A model generated the notes under the pieces. That model was given only the letters and a program-made list of their open reading frames with translations. It was not told where the DNA came from and searched no databases. A program made the translations under genes and the position numbers. Shown in pieces: positions 1 through 6,361 of a DNA stretch of 7,093 bases; position 1 is the first letter of the stretch; each line of letters opens with the position of its first letter. The stretch covers positions 1 through 7,093 of the forward strand of contig CAJUPF010000111.1 in the NCBI GenBank assembly GCA_910588565.1. The letters are read 5' to 3'. Origin of the DNA: an uncultured Lachnospiraceae bacterium (GTDB lineage Bacteria; Bacillota; Clostridia; Lachnospirales; Lachnospiraceae).

Positions 1-52
1 GAGCACTTGACTTTTAATCAAGTTGTCCGGGGTTCGAATCCCCGATGTCTCA
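1..52 (+). tRNA. tRNA-Lys (anticodon UUU), 3' part, cut by window start
   Basis: The window begins inside a tRNA. The anticodon stem CTTGA/TCAAG (6-10 and 18-22) encloses the 7-base loop CTTTTAA, which puts TTT at 13-15 and so decodes lysine. A 5-base variable region (23-27) follows, then the T arm with stem CGGGG/CCCCG (28-32, 40-44) around TTCGAAT. The 3' acceptor strand ATGTCTC is at 45-51 and the discriminator A at 52. The CCA end is not encoded, since TTAAGG follows, so it must be added after transcription. The 5' acceptor strand and most of the D arm lie outside the window. Confidence 0.95.
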
Positions 53-60
53 TTAAGGTA

Positions 61-110
61 AACAGGTCAGAAAGCTAGAATTTATAAGGCTTTTGGCCTG
101 TTTTATTTTA
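61..110 (+). terminator. Intrinsic terminator of the tRNA-Lys transcript
   Basis: AACAGGTC (61-68) pairs with GGCCTGTT (95-102) with one G-U pair, and the inner AAAGC (71-75) pairs with GCTTT (89-93). The hairpin leads into TTTTATTTTA (101-110). It lies 8 bases after the tRNA discriminator base, as expected for the end of a tRNA transcription unit. Confidence 0.8.
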
Positions 111-267
111 TGTAGAGATCTGTTGGGATATATCAAAACGTTTATAGCAAAAACGATAGCTTTTTCTACCTGTTATAGCAGATTATAATGCAGGCGTAGT
201 ATTTAAATTTCCCTGATAGCCGCTCTTTTCTGCTGGCTGGAATGGGAATATCCGAGATTACTTTTAG

Positions 268-296
268 TGGAATAAATGTGGAATATCTGATAGAAT
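268..296 (+). promoter_or_regulatory. Possible extended -10 promoter for the 58-aa gene
   Basis: TGATAGAAT at 288-296 is an extended -10 element (TGN followed by TAGAAT). A weak -35 match, TGGAAT (268-273), lies 17 bases upstream of the -10 hexamer. Transcription would start near 303, about 45 bases before the ATG at 349. The rest of 111-348 shows no gene, repeat or RNA I can support. A bare TATAAT at 184-189 has no good -35. Low confidence. Confidence 0.3.
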
Positions 297-348
297 TAAT
301 TATATTTGTAGTCAGTAAACGAACAGGAAACATGGGAAGGAGAAAAAT

Positions 349-525
349 ATGTTTGAAGCAGTATATTATGAAGTTGAGAGCATTGACGGAGATTATGCGA
401 ACCTAAAACGGATGGATCAAGAAGGGGAAGAGCCAAAACTGGTAGCACGGGCGCTTTTGCCGGAAGAGATTATGGAAGGCATGAAGCTGAAATATGAACT
501 GATGCAGTATGAAATTTGTGATTAA
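349..525 (+). CDS. Small conserved-looking acidic protein of unknown function (58 aa)
   Basis: This 58-codon gene runs from ATG at 349 to TAA at 523-525. The strong ribosome binding site GGGAAGGAG (334-342) sits 6 bases before the ATG, which is good evidence that it is translated. The protein starts MFEAVYYEVE and is rich in Glu and Asp, with no signal peptide or membrane segment. The segment SIDGDYANLKRMD followed by LVARALLPEEIMEGMKL reads like a small beta-barrel fold: a 'GDYA-L' strand pair, then 'ALLPE-I-EG--L'. That layout recalls the DUF3006 type of small protein, but I cannot confirm membership. The NlpC/P60 peptidase gene follows after 92 bases with no terminator between, so they may share a transcript. 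Function unknown. Confidence 0.8.
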   Translation: MFEAVYYEVESIDGDYANLKRMDQEGEEPKLVARALLPEEIMEGMKLKYELMQYEICD

Positions 526-617
526 ACTGATTTTTTGGCTTGCATTGAATATGCAGGTATAAATTATATTCTGTTTTTCATACAATGGCAGAGAGTTAAT
601 GATGATAGGAACGGATT

Positions 618-1523
618 ATGAAAACAGGTATCATAACAGAGCCTTCGGTCTGGCTTTATGGAGAAAACCGGACGGATGTTGTGGATGAGTTGTTTATGGG
701 ATGGGCTGTGGGGATTTTAGACGGAGAGGAAAGCAGTGACTGGTGCAAGGTTGTGACGCATTATGGTTATAAGGGGTATTTGCGTAAAAAAGGCGCTGTT
801 GGATCATTTGGCAGTTCTGGGCGAACATATTGCAGCTATACCCAGGAAGATCTATATAGAAGAGATTTCTGCAGACAGACAGCATTTATCAGCAGACCTT
901 TTGCAGATGTAATGGAAGAACCGTCAGTGCGCAGCCGGGTTCTTATTGTTTTAAACAAAGGGAGTTTTATTACCATACTTCCTGAGGCAAAAAATGGTTA
1001 CACAAAAATAAGGCTGGCAGATGGTCAGATCGGCTGGATTCCCCGTATTTTTTGGGAATGGCGGAAAGAAAATGACGGATTTTTATATGATAACGAACCG
1101 GAAACTTATTTTTTGCGGCAAAAAACGGGTATAAACCGGGAAACACTTATTTCTCATGCTTTATCTTACCTGGGAACCGGGTATCGGTGGGCAGGTAAGT
1201 CTGCGCAGGGCATTGACTGTTCCGGATTTACGTTTATGTGCTATTTGATGTGCGGCATTTTGATTTACCGTGATGCAGAAATCCGGGCAGGGTATCCGGT
1301 TTCCGAGCGTTCGGTAAAATCGGCAGAACCTGGGGATCTGTTATATTTTCCGGGGCATATTGCAATGTATCTGGGAAATCAGAACTATATTCATGCCACA
1401 GGAAATGAGTGTAGCTTTGGCTGTGTGATAAACAGTCTGTCGAAAGAGGATGCGGCTTACCGGGAGGATTTGGCGGAGGCGCTTTATACGGCAGGAAGCA
1501 TCAGCGGGAAGCATATATGCTGA
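618..1523 (+). CDS. Cytoplasmic SH3b-SH3b-NlpC/P60 murein peptide endopeptidase (YkfC-like)
   Basis: This 301-residue protein has two N-terminal bacterial SH3-like regions (about 5-58 and 88-147, the second with the typical DGQIGWIPR end) and a C-terminal NlpC/P60 domain (about 172-290). The catalytic Cys is C201 in GIDCSGF, preceded by GTGYRWAGKS. The catalytic His is H247 in PGHIAMYLG, and the third polar residue is probably H259 in YIHATG. The domain order matches YkfC-type gamma-D-glutamyl-L-diamino-acid endopeptidases, which cut between D-Glu and the diamino acid of murein peptides with a free N-terminal L-Ala. There is no signal peptide, so it should act in the cytosol in murein peptide recycling rather than on the wall. 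An in-frame TAG at 606-608 makes ATG 618 the first possible start; the RBS (AGGA, 607-610) is modest. Family confident, exact substrate inferred. Confidence 0.93.
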   Translation: MKTGIITEPSVWLYGENRTDVVDELFMGWAVGILDGEESSDWCKVVTHYGYKGYLRKKGAVGSFGSSGRTYCSYTQEDLYRRDFCRQTAFISRPFADVMEEPSVRSRVLIVLNKGSFITILPEAKNGYTKIRLADGQIGWIPRIFWEWRKENDGFLYDNEPETYFLRQKTGINRETLISHALSYLGTGYRWAGKSAQGIDCSGFTFMCYLMCGILIYRDAEIRAGYPVSERSVKSAEPGDLLYFPGHIAMYLGNQNYIHATGNECSFGCVINSLSKEDAAYREDLAEALYTAGSISGKHIC

Positions 1524-1582
1524 CGTTGTGTGACGGATTGCTTATCTTTGATTGAAGACGTATGTGTGCAAGTTCTCCGGAC

Positions 1583-1591
1583 TGCTATAAT
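1583..1591 (+). promoter_or_regulatory. Extended -10 element of a possible small RNA promoter
   Basis: TGCTATAAT (1583-1591) is a perfect extended -10 (TGN plus TATAAT). No good -35 lies 16-18 bases upstream, but extended -10 promoters can work without one. The predicted start near 1598 falls just before the nested hairpin at 1603-1658, which gives the site some contextual support. Confidence 0.4.
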
Positions 1592-1602
1592 GAATTTTAT
1601 CG

Positions 1603-1658
1603 AAATGCCAAAAGCCCGCGAAGGCTGAACCCCTTGCCTTGACTGGCTTCCGGCATTT
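1603..1658 (+). other. Nested hairpin, possible structured small RNA 5' domain
   Basis: AAATGCC (1603-1609) pairs with GGCATTT (1652-1658). After a 2x2 internal loop, AAGCC (1612-1616) pairs with GGCTT (1645-1649). Inside that, AAGGC (1621-1625) can pair with GCCTT (1636-1640). Three co-linear stems in 56 bases is more than expected by chance, and it is GC-richer than its surroundings. No poly-T follows directly, so it is not a simple terminator. It could instead be a short dispersed repeat or the remnant of a mobile element. I do not recognise an RNA family. Confidence 0.45.
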
Positions 1659-1735
1659 TGGGCAAAGTAATCAAGCAGTCCAAAGGATTTTTTTACGGGT
1701 TTTTTGACGTAAATATTACAAAAAAATGTATGATC

Positions 1736-1770
1736 GGGAAGCAGGGAAGTCTCTGCTTCTCTTTTATTTT
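1736..1770 (+). terminator. Intrinsic terminator
   Basis: GAAGCAG (1738-1744) pairs perfectly with CTGCTTC (1753-1759), and the flanking G1736-C1761 and G1737-U1760 can extend the stem. The loop is 8 bases and the tract TCTTTTATTTT follows. It ends either the NlpC/P60 gene transcript, whose stop is 213 bases upstream, or a small RNA started near 1598. Confidence 0.7.
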
Positions 1771-1892
1771 ACAAGCGTTGTTACTGGTTCGCTATAAAGC
1801 AATACCTCTTGAAATACTTAGTTTGGGTGTTATCGCTGCTAAGCTGTATATAATCCATGCAAACGTGCCGGAAAGCAACCAGCTGCAGATGG

Positions 1893-1917
1893 AAAATCCT
1901 GCAAGGTGGGATTTTTT
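1893..1917 (+). terminator. Possible weak terminator hairpin
   Basis: AAAATCC (1893-1899) pairs with GGATTTT (1909-1915) around a 9-base loop, and six T residues (1912-1917) form part of the stem and the tail. The stem is short and AT-rich, and no gene can be assigned to it, so this may be chance. Confidence 0.3.
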
Positions 1918-2041
1918 CCTGTGTAATCTGTACAGGTGATTCGGGTATACAATTTTGCAAATCAGACAAAGAGCAAACCAGACAGGTGAGCGGAAGTTAT
2001 GGCAAGTGCGCTTATTAAATATTTAAGCATATATAGAAATG

Positions 2042-2096
2042 GTTTTATAAAATATTATATATAGTATGTAAAACTATATATAATATTTTATAAAAC
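2042..2096. repeat. Perfect 24-bp AT-rich inverted repeat upstream of flavoprotein promoter
   Basis: The left arm (2042-2065, starting GTTTTATAAAATATT) is the exact reverse complement of the right arm (2073-2096), with a 7-base spacer ATGTAAA. A G-U and a T-A pair can extend it to 26 pairs. Only two base pairs in each arm contain G or C. It ends 9 bases before the -35 of the promoter at 2106-2134. No T tract follows, so it is not a standard terminator for the plus strand. Possible roles are an operator for a dimeric regulator, an UP-element-like AT-rich promoter enhancer, or a cruciform/RNA hairpin. Confidence 0.9.
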
Positions 2097-2105
2097 TAAA
2101 AAACA

Positions 2106-2134
2106 TTGACATCAATACCGAATAGGGATAAAAT
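2106..2134 (+). promoter_or_regulatory. Strong sigma-A-type promoter of the nitronate monooxygenase-like gene
   Basis: TTGACA (2106-2111) and TAAAAT (2129-2134) are separated by exactly 17 bases. The -35 is a perfect match and the -10 has one mismatch. Start of transcription is expected near 2141, giving a leader of about 40 bases before ATG 2180. The AT-rich DNA and the palindrome immediately upstream suggest control of this promoter. Confidence 0.85.
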
Positions 2135-2179
2135 GTAAAAAATAAGAATATAGGCTTAATAGAAAAGAGGAATTCGGAT

Positions 2180-3232
2180 ATGATGAAAAAACTGGTAATT
2201 GGAGATAAGGTTGCGCAGGTGCCTGTGATTCAGGGCGGAATGGGTGTAGGTGTCAGCCGTTCGGGACTGGCAGGAGCAGTGGCGGCGGAAGGAGGAGTTG
2301 GGATAATATCCACAGCACAGATTGGGTACGATGAGGAAGGATTTGATCAGGATCAGAAAACGTGCAACCGAATTGCAATCGTAAAACATTTGAAGCAGGC
2401 AAAAGAGAAGGCAAGGGGAGGGCTTGTCGGCGTAAATGTTATGGTGGCGCTGAAAGATTATGCGGATCATGTGAAAACAGCAGTGAAAGCCGGGGCGGAT
2501 GTGGTGATTTCAGGAGCTGGTCTTCCCGTGGAGCTGCCCAGGCTGGTAGAAGGTTCCGGGACAAAGATTGCGCCTATTGTATCTACGGAAAAAGCGGCTC
2601 ATGTCATTTTAAGAATGTGGGAACGTAAACATAATAGAACGGCGGATTTTATTGTGATTGAGGGGCCGAAAGCAGGAGGGCATCTTGGTTTTTCTGAGGA
2701 AGAGCTAAAGCAGGAGAACGAAATGGACTACGATTCGGAAATCAGAAAGATTATAGAAACAGTAAAAGGATATGAGAGAAAATTTCGTCAGAAAATACCC
2801 GTGATTATTGCCGGAGGAATTTTTTCCAGGGAGGATGCAGCCCATGCGCTTCGCTTAGGCGCAGATGGCATACAAGTTGCTTCTAAATTTGTGGCGACAG
2901 AGGAATGCGACGCGGATATTGCTTATAAAAAGGCATATGTACAGGCAGTAGAATCGGATATTGCGATTATCAAAAGTCCGGTTGGAATGCCGGGACGGGC
3001 GTTAAAAAATAAATTTATAAAACAGGCAGCGGAAAATTCTACAAAAATAGGAAAATGCTATGGCTGCCTGGCAAAATGTAATCCGGCTCAGATACCATAC
3101 TGCATTACGGATGCGCTGATTCGGGCAGTAAAAGGCGATGTGGAGCATGGACTTGTATTTTGCGGCGCAGATATTGGAAGAATCAAACAAATATCGACGG
3201 TTCATGATGTAATCCAGGGATTGATGGTCTGA
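2180..3232 (+). CDS. FMN-dependent nitronate monooxygenase / FabK-family flavoprotein
   Basis: This 350-residue protein is a TIM-barrel flavoprotein of the 2-nitropropane dioxygenase group. It has the N-terminal PVIQGGMGVGVS motif (15-26), the catalytic-His motif EGPKAGGHLGF (161-171, His168), and the FMN-phosphate motif IPVIIAGGI (206-214) continuing to GADGIQVASKF (227-237). The family includes nitronate monooxygenases, which oxidise alkyl nitronates, and the enoyl-ACP reductase FabK. The length and the extra charged segment at about 172-205 look more like the former, but substrate cannot be fixed from sequence, and there is no fab gene beside it. Near the C terminus four cysteines (C293, C296, C300, C308) form C-x2-C-x3-C-x7-C, which may bind a metal or Fe-S cluster. 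ATG 2180 is chosen for its spacing to the RBS AGAGGA (2166-2171); ATG 2183 is also possible. It is a single-gene unit with its own promoter and terminator. Confidence 0.9.
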   Translation: MMKKLVIGDKVAQVPVIQGGMGVGVSRSGLAGAVAAEGGVGIISTAQIGYDEEGFDQDQKTCNRIAIVKHLKQAKEKARGGLVGVNVMVALKDYADHVKTAVKAGADVVISGAGLPVELPRLVEGSGTKIAPIVSTEKAAHVILRMWERKHNRTADFIVIEGPKAGGHLGFSEEELKQENEMDYDSEIRKIIETVKGYERKFRQKIPVIIAGGIFSREDAAHALRLGADGIQVASKFVATEECDADIAYKKAYVQAVESDIAIIKSPVGMPGRALKNKFIKQAAENSTKIGKCYGCLAKCNPAQIPYCITDALIRAVKGDVEHGLVFCGADIGRIKQISTVHDVIQGLMV

Positions 3233-3282
3233 ATATTTTGTTAATCTGAAAATTGGATGAATATGGCAATGATCCAGAAAGT

Positions 3283-3332
3283 AAATCTTATCAAAAAGGC
3301 GGCTTTATAACCTTTTTGATAAGATTTTTTTT
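3283..3332 (+). terminator. Strong intrinsic terminator after the flavoprotein gene
   Basis: A perfect 17-bp stem (3283-3299 with 3311-3327) encloses an 11-base loop. The T run at 3325-3332 starts in the stem and runs past it. It lies about 50 bases after the stop codon and should insulate the dipeptidase gene. Confidence 0.92.
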
Positions 3333-3359
3333 AAAAGATTGCAGAAATTGCTGTATAAT
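3330..3359 (+). promoter_or_regulatory. Probable promoter of the M19 dipeptidase gene
   Basis: A perfect TATAAT (3354-3359) has a partial -35, TTTAAA (3330-3335), 18 bases upstream, just where the preceding terminator ends. Transcription would begin near 3366 and give a leader of about 170 bases. The -35 is weak, so a regulator or another start site is possible. Confidence 0.5.
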
Positions 3360-3365
3360 TCTTAG

Positions 3366-3534
3366 TATGATCGAGTATGATGAACAGGATAACGAGGAGT
3401 CCTATATCAGACAGGAATCATTGGGCATTTTGTTACTGTTCCTGCTTTCGTGTCCTGCTGACATCCAGTGTGAAATATAACGGAATTTTACAAGCGACAG
3501 ACAGGATATTTTTGTATAAAAGAGGAGGGCTTAT
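3366..3534 (+). other. Long 5' leader of the dipeptidase gene
   Basis: About 170 bases separate the likely transcription start from the ATG. CAGGAA (3413-3418) and TTCCTG (3439-3444) could form a 6-bp hairpin, and AGTATGAT occurs twice at the start, but I see no known riboswitch, T-box or attenuator. A 37-codon frame starting at ATG 3367 would be leaderless and has no Shine-Dalgarno sequence, so it is not called as a gene. Confidence 0.4.
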
Positions 3535-4467
3535 ATGTATACAGCAGATTTGCATTGCGATACGATTTCTAAAATTTATCATAGCCGCAAAAGAAAAGAG
3601 GCGGCAGAACTGCGTTCTAATCCATTTCAGGTGGATATCCAAAAGCTGCGGCAGGGAAATTATATACTGCAGAATTTTGCGGTATTTGTGGATTTGGAAC
3701 AGGATGGAGATCCCTATCAGTGCGCCAAAGACCAGATTGCAGTTTTGAAAGCAGAGATACATAAAAATGCAGATAAGATCAGGCAGGTAACATCTGTGAC
3801 GGAAATCCTTCAAAATCAGGCAAAGGGCCGTATATCTGCATTGCTTACGCTGGAAGAGGGGGAAGCCTGTAAAGGGGATATTAAAAAATTAGAGGAGTTT
3901 TACGCAGAAGGCGTACGGATGATGACCTTTACCTGGAATTATGATAATTCCCTCGGTACGAAGGACGGCCTGACAAAGCGGGGAATTACTATTCTGGAAA
4001 ACATGGAGCGGCTGGGAATTTTGCCGGATGTTTCTCATTTGTCAGAAGCCGGGTTTTATGACGTCTGCCGGTACAGTACAAAACCTTTTGTGGCAAGTCA
4101 TTCCAATGCAGCGGCTTTATGCGGGCATAAGCGGAATCTTACGGATACTATGATCCGTATGCTTGCAGAGCGCGGAGGCATAATTGGGGTCAATTATTAC
4201 GGATTGTTCCTGGAAGAACCAAAAAATGGCATATCCTACGGCAGAGTGCAGAGGATTGCAGATCATATTTTGCATATGATACAGATAGGCGGAATTTCAT
4301 GCGTGGGGCTGGGATCAGATTTTGACGGATTTGACGGCAGACTGGAATTGTCAGATTGCTCAAAGATAGAGCTTTTAGAAACGGAGCTTCGGAGGAGAGG
4401 TTTAAAGAACAGTGAAATCGAGGCGGTTTTTTACCAAAATGTTTTAAGAATTTATAAAGAAATTTGA
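3535..4467 (+). CDS. Zinc dipeptidase, peptidase family M19 (membrane/renal dipeptidase type)
   Basis: This 310-residue amidohydrolase-fold protein carries the M19 metal ligands in order: H7 and D9 in DLHCDT, the bridging Glu in LEEGEA (probably E108), H168 in DVSHLS, H189 in ASHSNA, and the catalytic Asp in GLGSDFDG (probably D262). The segment EGVRMMTFTWN (125-135) is also typical. M19 enzymes hydrolyse dipeptides and, unusually, accept a D-amino acid at the C-terminal position. With no signal peptide it should be cytosolic. Splitting of L-Ala-D-Glu released from murein peptides is a reasonable but unproven role, given the NlpC/P60 enzyme upstream. The start is well supported by AGGAGGG (3523-3529), 5 bases before the ATG. 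There is no clear terminator after it; the flippase promoter overlaps its stop codon, so some read-through is likely. Confidence 0.93.
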   Translation: MYTADLHCDTISKIYHSRKRKEAAELRSNPFQVDIQKLRQGNYILQNFAVFVDLEQDGDPYQCAKDQIAVLKAEIHKNADKIRQVTSVTEILQNQAKGRISALLTLEEGEACKGDIKKLEEFYAEGVRMMTFTWNYDNSLGTKDGLTKRGITILENMERLGILPDVSHLSEAGFYDVCRYSTKPFVASHSNAAALCGHKRNLTDTMIRMLAERGGIIGVNYYGLFLEEPKNGISYGRVQRIADHILHMIQIGGISCVGLGSDFDGFDGRLELSDCSKIELLETELRRRGLKNSEIEAVFYQNVLRIYKEI

Positions 4468-4492
4468 CTTGAACTGATGGATTTAATATAAT
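4464..4492 (+). promoter_or_regulatory. Strong promoter of the flippase gene, overlapping the dipeptidase stop
   Basis: TTGACT (4464-4469) and TATAAT (4487-4492) are separated by exactly 17 bases. The TGA stop of the dipeptidase (4465-4467) lies within the -35. A start near 4499 would give a leader of about 76 bases. Confidence 0.8.
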
Positions 4493-4498
4493 ACAACC

Positions 4499-4574
4499 AT
4501 AGACAGGATGGTGTCTTTCCGGAACATCTGACAGAACGAATCCGGACTACATTCAAGATAAAGTGGGGTCTTTT
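4499..4574 (+). promoter_or_regulatory. Flippase leader with small hairpins and the start-deciding RBS
   Basis: AGACA (4501-4505) can pair with TGTCT (4512-4516). The self-complementary TCCGGA occurs twice (4518-4523 and 4541-4546) and can pair with itself across a 17-base loop. GTGGGG (4563-4568) lies 6 bases before ATG 4575 and serves best as its ribosome binding site. This argues against using the GTG at 4563 as the start, because that codon has no Shine-Dalgarno sequence of its own. Confidence 0.5.
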
Positions 4575-6209
4575 ATGGCTGGGATCGAGAAAAAAAGCAA
4601 TTATCTGAAGCAGGCGGGTATTCTGGCGGCAGCAGGCATTGTCTGCCGTATTATTGGAATCCTGTACAGGAGCCCGCTGACGACTATTATTGGAGATGAA
4701 GGAAACGGATATTATACTTCAGCGTATAATATTTATACGATTATATTGTTGCTGTCTTCTTACAGCATCCCTTCTGCTGTGTCGAAGATTATTGCATCCA
4801 AGCTGGCGCTGAAACAGTACCGCAATGCGCACAAGATTTTTCGATGCGCACTGGCCTATGTGGCTGTGATCGGTGGTGCGGCCAGTATTTTTGTGTTTTT
4901 TGGCGCCGGACTGTTTCTGGAGGGAGAAGCGGCGATTGTGCTGCAGGTGTTTGCGCCTACCATATTTTTATCGGGATTTGCCGGTGTGCTGCGGGGATAT
5001 TTCCAGGCGCACGGATCGATGGTGCAGACTTCTTTTTCTCAGATATTAGAGCAGATTTTAAATGCGGTGATCAGTCTGTACGCAGCGCATGTGCTGATAG
5101 GTATGGTCAGTACGAAAAGCAAGACAACGCAGGCAATTTACGGGGCTGCCGGCAGTGCGATGGGAACTGGCTGCGGCGTGGCGGCTGCGCTTCTTGCGAT
5201 GGTGTTTGCTTATTTACTGAACCGGAATATTATTCAGAAACGTATCCGAAAAGACAGGCACCGGGATGAGGATTCCTATCAGGAGATTCTCTACGGCATG
5301 TTGGGAACGGTGACGCCGATTATTTTGAGTACATTTATCTATAATTTCAGTACATCGTTCAATCAGATGGTATACCAGAAAGTTATGATCAATGCCAGGG
5401 GGCTCAGCCTTGCGGAAACGGCTACCTCCTACGGCGTTTTTTCAGGAAAAGCAATGGTGATTATCAATATTCCGATTGCTCTGGCGTCTTCGCTGTCTTC
5501 CGCGATGATTCCGACGATATCCGCAAGCGTTGCGCTGGGCGACCGGAAAGCCACGCGGAAAAAAGTGGAAAATGCCATGATGACGACGATGCTGTTTGCA
5601 ATCCCGTCTGCAGTGGGACTGGCTGTGCTGGCAAGGCCGATTATGCAGCTTCTGTTCCCGCAGAGGGATACGCTGGATATGGCGTCAAGGCTGCTGGCAA
5701 TGATTGCGGTGACGGTGGTATTTTATTGTCTGTCTACGCTGTCGAATGGGATTCTGCAGGGAATTGGAAGAGTGAATCTGCCTGTGCGGAATGCCGGGAT
5801 TGCACTGGCGGTGCAGACGGTTCTTCTGGCAGGGCTGCTGTTTTTTACAGAGCTGGATTTGTATGCGCTGGTGATCTGTCTGATCGTCTATTCTGCGATG
5901 ATGTGTATTTTAAACAGTCTTTCGATACGCCGCTGCATTGGCGTGAAAGAGGATTTCAGGACGATGTTTCTGCTTCCGGCATTTGCGTCCGCGGTAATGG
6001 GTGCATGTGCCAGAGGGGTATATTTTGGCATGTCCAAAGTGGTAAACAGTAATGTCACATGCCTGATACCGTCTATTCTTCTGGCAGTGGCAGTTTATGT
6101 GATTGTGATTCTGAAAACGGGTGCGGTAGGCAGAGAGCAGCTGCTGGGCTTCCCAAAAGGGAGGCTGCTTGTGCGGATTGCGGAAAAATGCCGTTTATTA
6201 AGTGACTGA
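4575..6209 (+). CDS. MOP-superfamily flippase, SpoVB/YtgP (MurJ-like) type
   Basis: This integral membrane protein of 544 residues (548 if GTG 4563 is used) has hydrophobic segments along its length, consistent with the 14-helix MOP fold. The N terminus is characteristic: a lysine-rich start, a first helix with arginines (CRIIGILYRSPLT, about 24-36), then IGDEGNGYYTSAYNIYTI, as in SpoVB and YtgP proteins. GYFQAHGSMVQTSFSQILEQ (about 141-160) and ILQGIGRVNLPVRN (about 393-406) are also family hallmarks. Members move undecaprenyl-linked cell-wall precursors: YtgP acts as a lipid II flippase and SpoVB is needed for spore cortex. Sequence alone cannot tell a vegetative from a sporulation role, or exclude another polysaccharide. 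Its own promoter (4464-4492) and terminator (6244-6290) make it a separable unit downstream of the dipeptidase gene. Confidence 0.9.
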   Translation: MAGIEKKSNYLKQAGILAAAGIVCRIIGILYRSPLTTIIGDEGNGYYTSAYNIYTIILLLSSYSIPSAVSKIIASKLALKQYRNAHKIFRCALAYVAVIGGAASIFVFFGAGLFLEGEAAIVLQVFAPTIFLSGFAGVLRGYFQAHGSMVQTSFSQILEQILNAVISLYAAHVLIGMVSTKSKTTQAIYGAAGSAMGTGCGVAAALLAMVFAYLLNRNIIQKRIRKDRHRDEDSYQEILYGMLGTVTPIILSTFIYNFSTSFNQMVYQKVMINARGLSLAETATSYGVFSGKAMVIINIPIALASSLSSAMIPTISASVALGDRKATRKKVENAMMTTMLFAIPSAVGLAVLARPIMQLLFPQRDTLDMASRLLAMIAVTVVFYCLSTLSNGILQGIGRVNLPVRNAGIALAVQTVLLAGLLFFTELDLYALVICLIVYSAMMCILNSLSIRRCIGVKEDFRTMFLLPAFASAVMGACARGVYFGMSKVVNSNVTCLIPSILLAVAVYVIVILKTGAVGREQLLGFPKGRLLVRIAEKCRLLSD

Positions 6210-6243
6210 GCACGGTCAGCGTCATTTATATAATAGAAAATAT

Positions 6244-6290
6244 AAATCCAGTCCTTTGCAGAGTTGTTTGAGAAAGGGCTGGATTTTTTT
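6244..6290 (+). terminator. Intrinsic terminator of the flippase gene, possibly bidirectional
   Basis: AAATCCAGTCCTTT (6244-6257) pairs with AAAGGGCTGGATTT (6273-6286) with one G-U pair, followed by seven T residues (6284-6290). On the minus strand the stem is followed by ATATTTTCTATTATA, so it may also stop transcripts of the minus-strand M56/peptide genes converging on it. Confidence 0.9.
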
Positions 6291-6361
6291 ATGAAATGAT
6301 TGTGTTATGGAAGAGTCGATTCTTCCTTTTCAGATTTTTTTGAACTTGAATGCAGGATTAA

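Larger units (their letters stand above)
1524..2179. other. 656-bp stretch without a convincing protein gene
   Basis: No reading frame here has both a ribosome binding site and protein-like composition. The longest plus-strand frame (1658-1939) begins inside a hairpin, runs through a terminator and has no Shine-Dalgarno sequence, so I do not call it. The region does hold ordered signals, listed separately: an extended -10 near 1583, a nested hairpin (1603-1658), a terminator (1736-1770), a weaker terminator-like hairpin (1893-1917), a 24-bp perfect inverted repeat (2042-2096) and a strong promoter (2106-2134). Most of 1771-1890 and 1918-2041 shows nothing I can interpret. Confidence 0.7.

Noticed and set aside
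1..110. tRNA-Lys 3' end as an integration (att) site
   Set aside because: No integrase gene and no repeated copy of the tRNA 3' end occur in the window.
1658..1939. 93-codon plus-strand reading frame in the long intergenic region
   Set aside because: It starts in the arm of a hairpin, has no ribosome binding site, runs through an intrinsic terminator and has no recognisable protein features.
2066..2072. Palindrome at 2042-2096 as an intrinsic terminator
   Set aside because: The stem has almost no GC pairs and no T tract follows it on the plus strand; its place against a strong promoter fits a regulatory site better.
3367..3480. 37-codon frame (MIEYDEQDNE...) right at the predicted dipeptidase transcript start
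   Set aside because: It would be leaderless with no Shine-Dalgarno sequence and resembles no known leader peptide; its upstream extension passes through a terminator stem.
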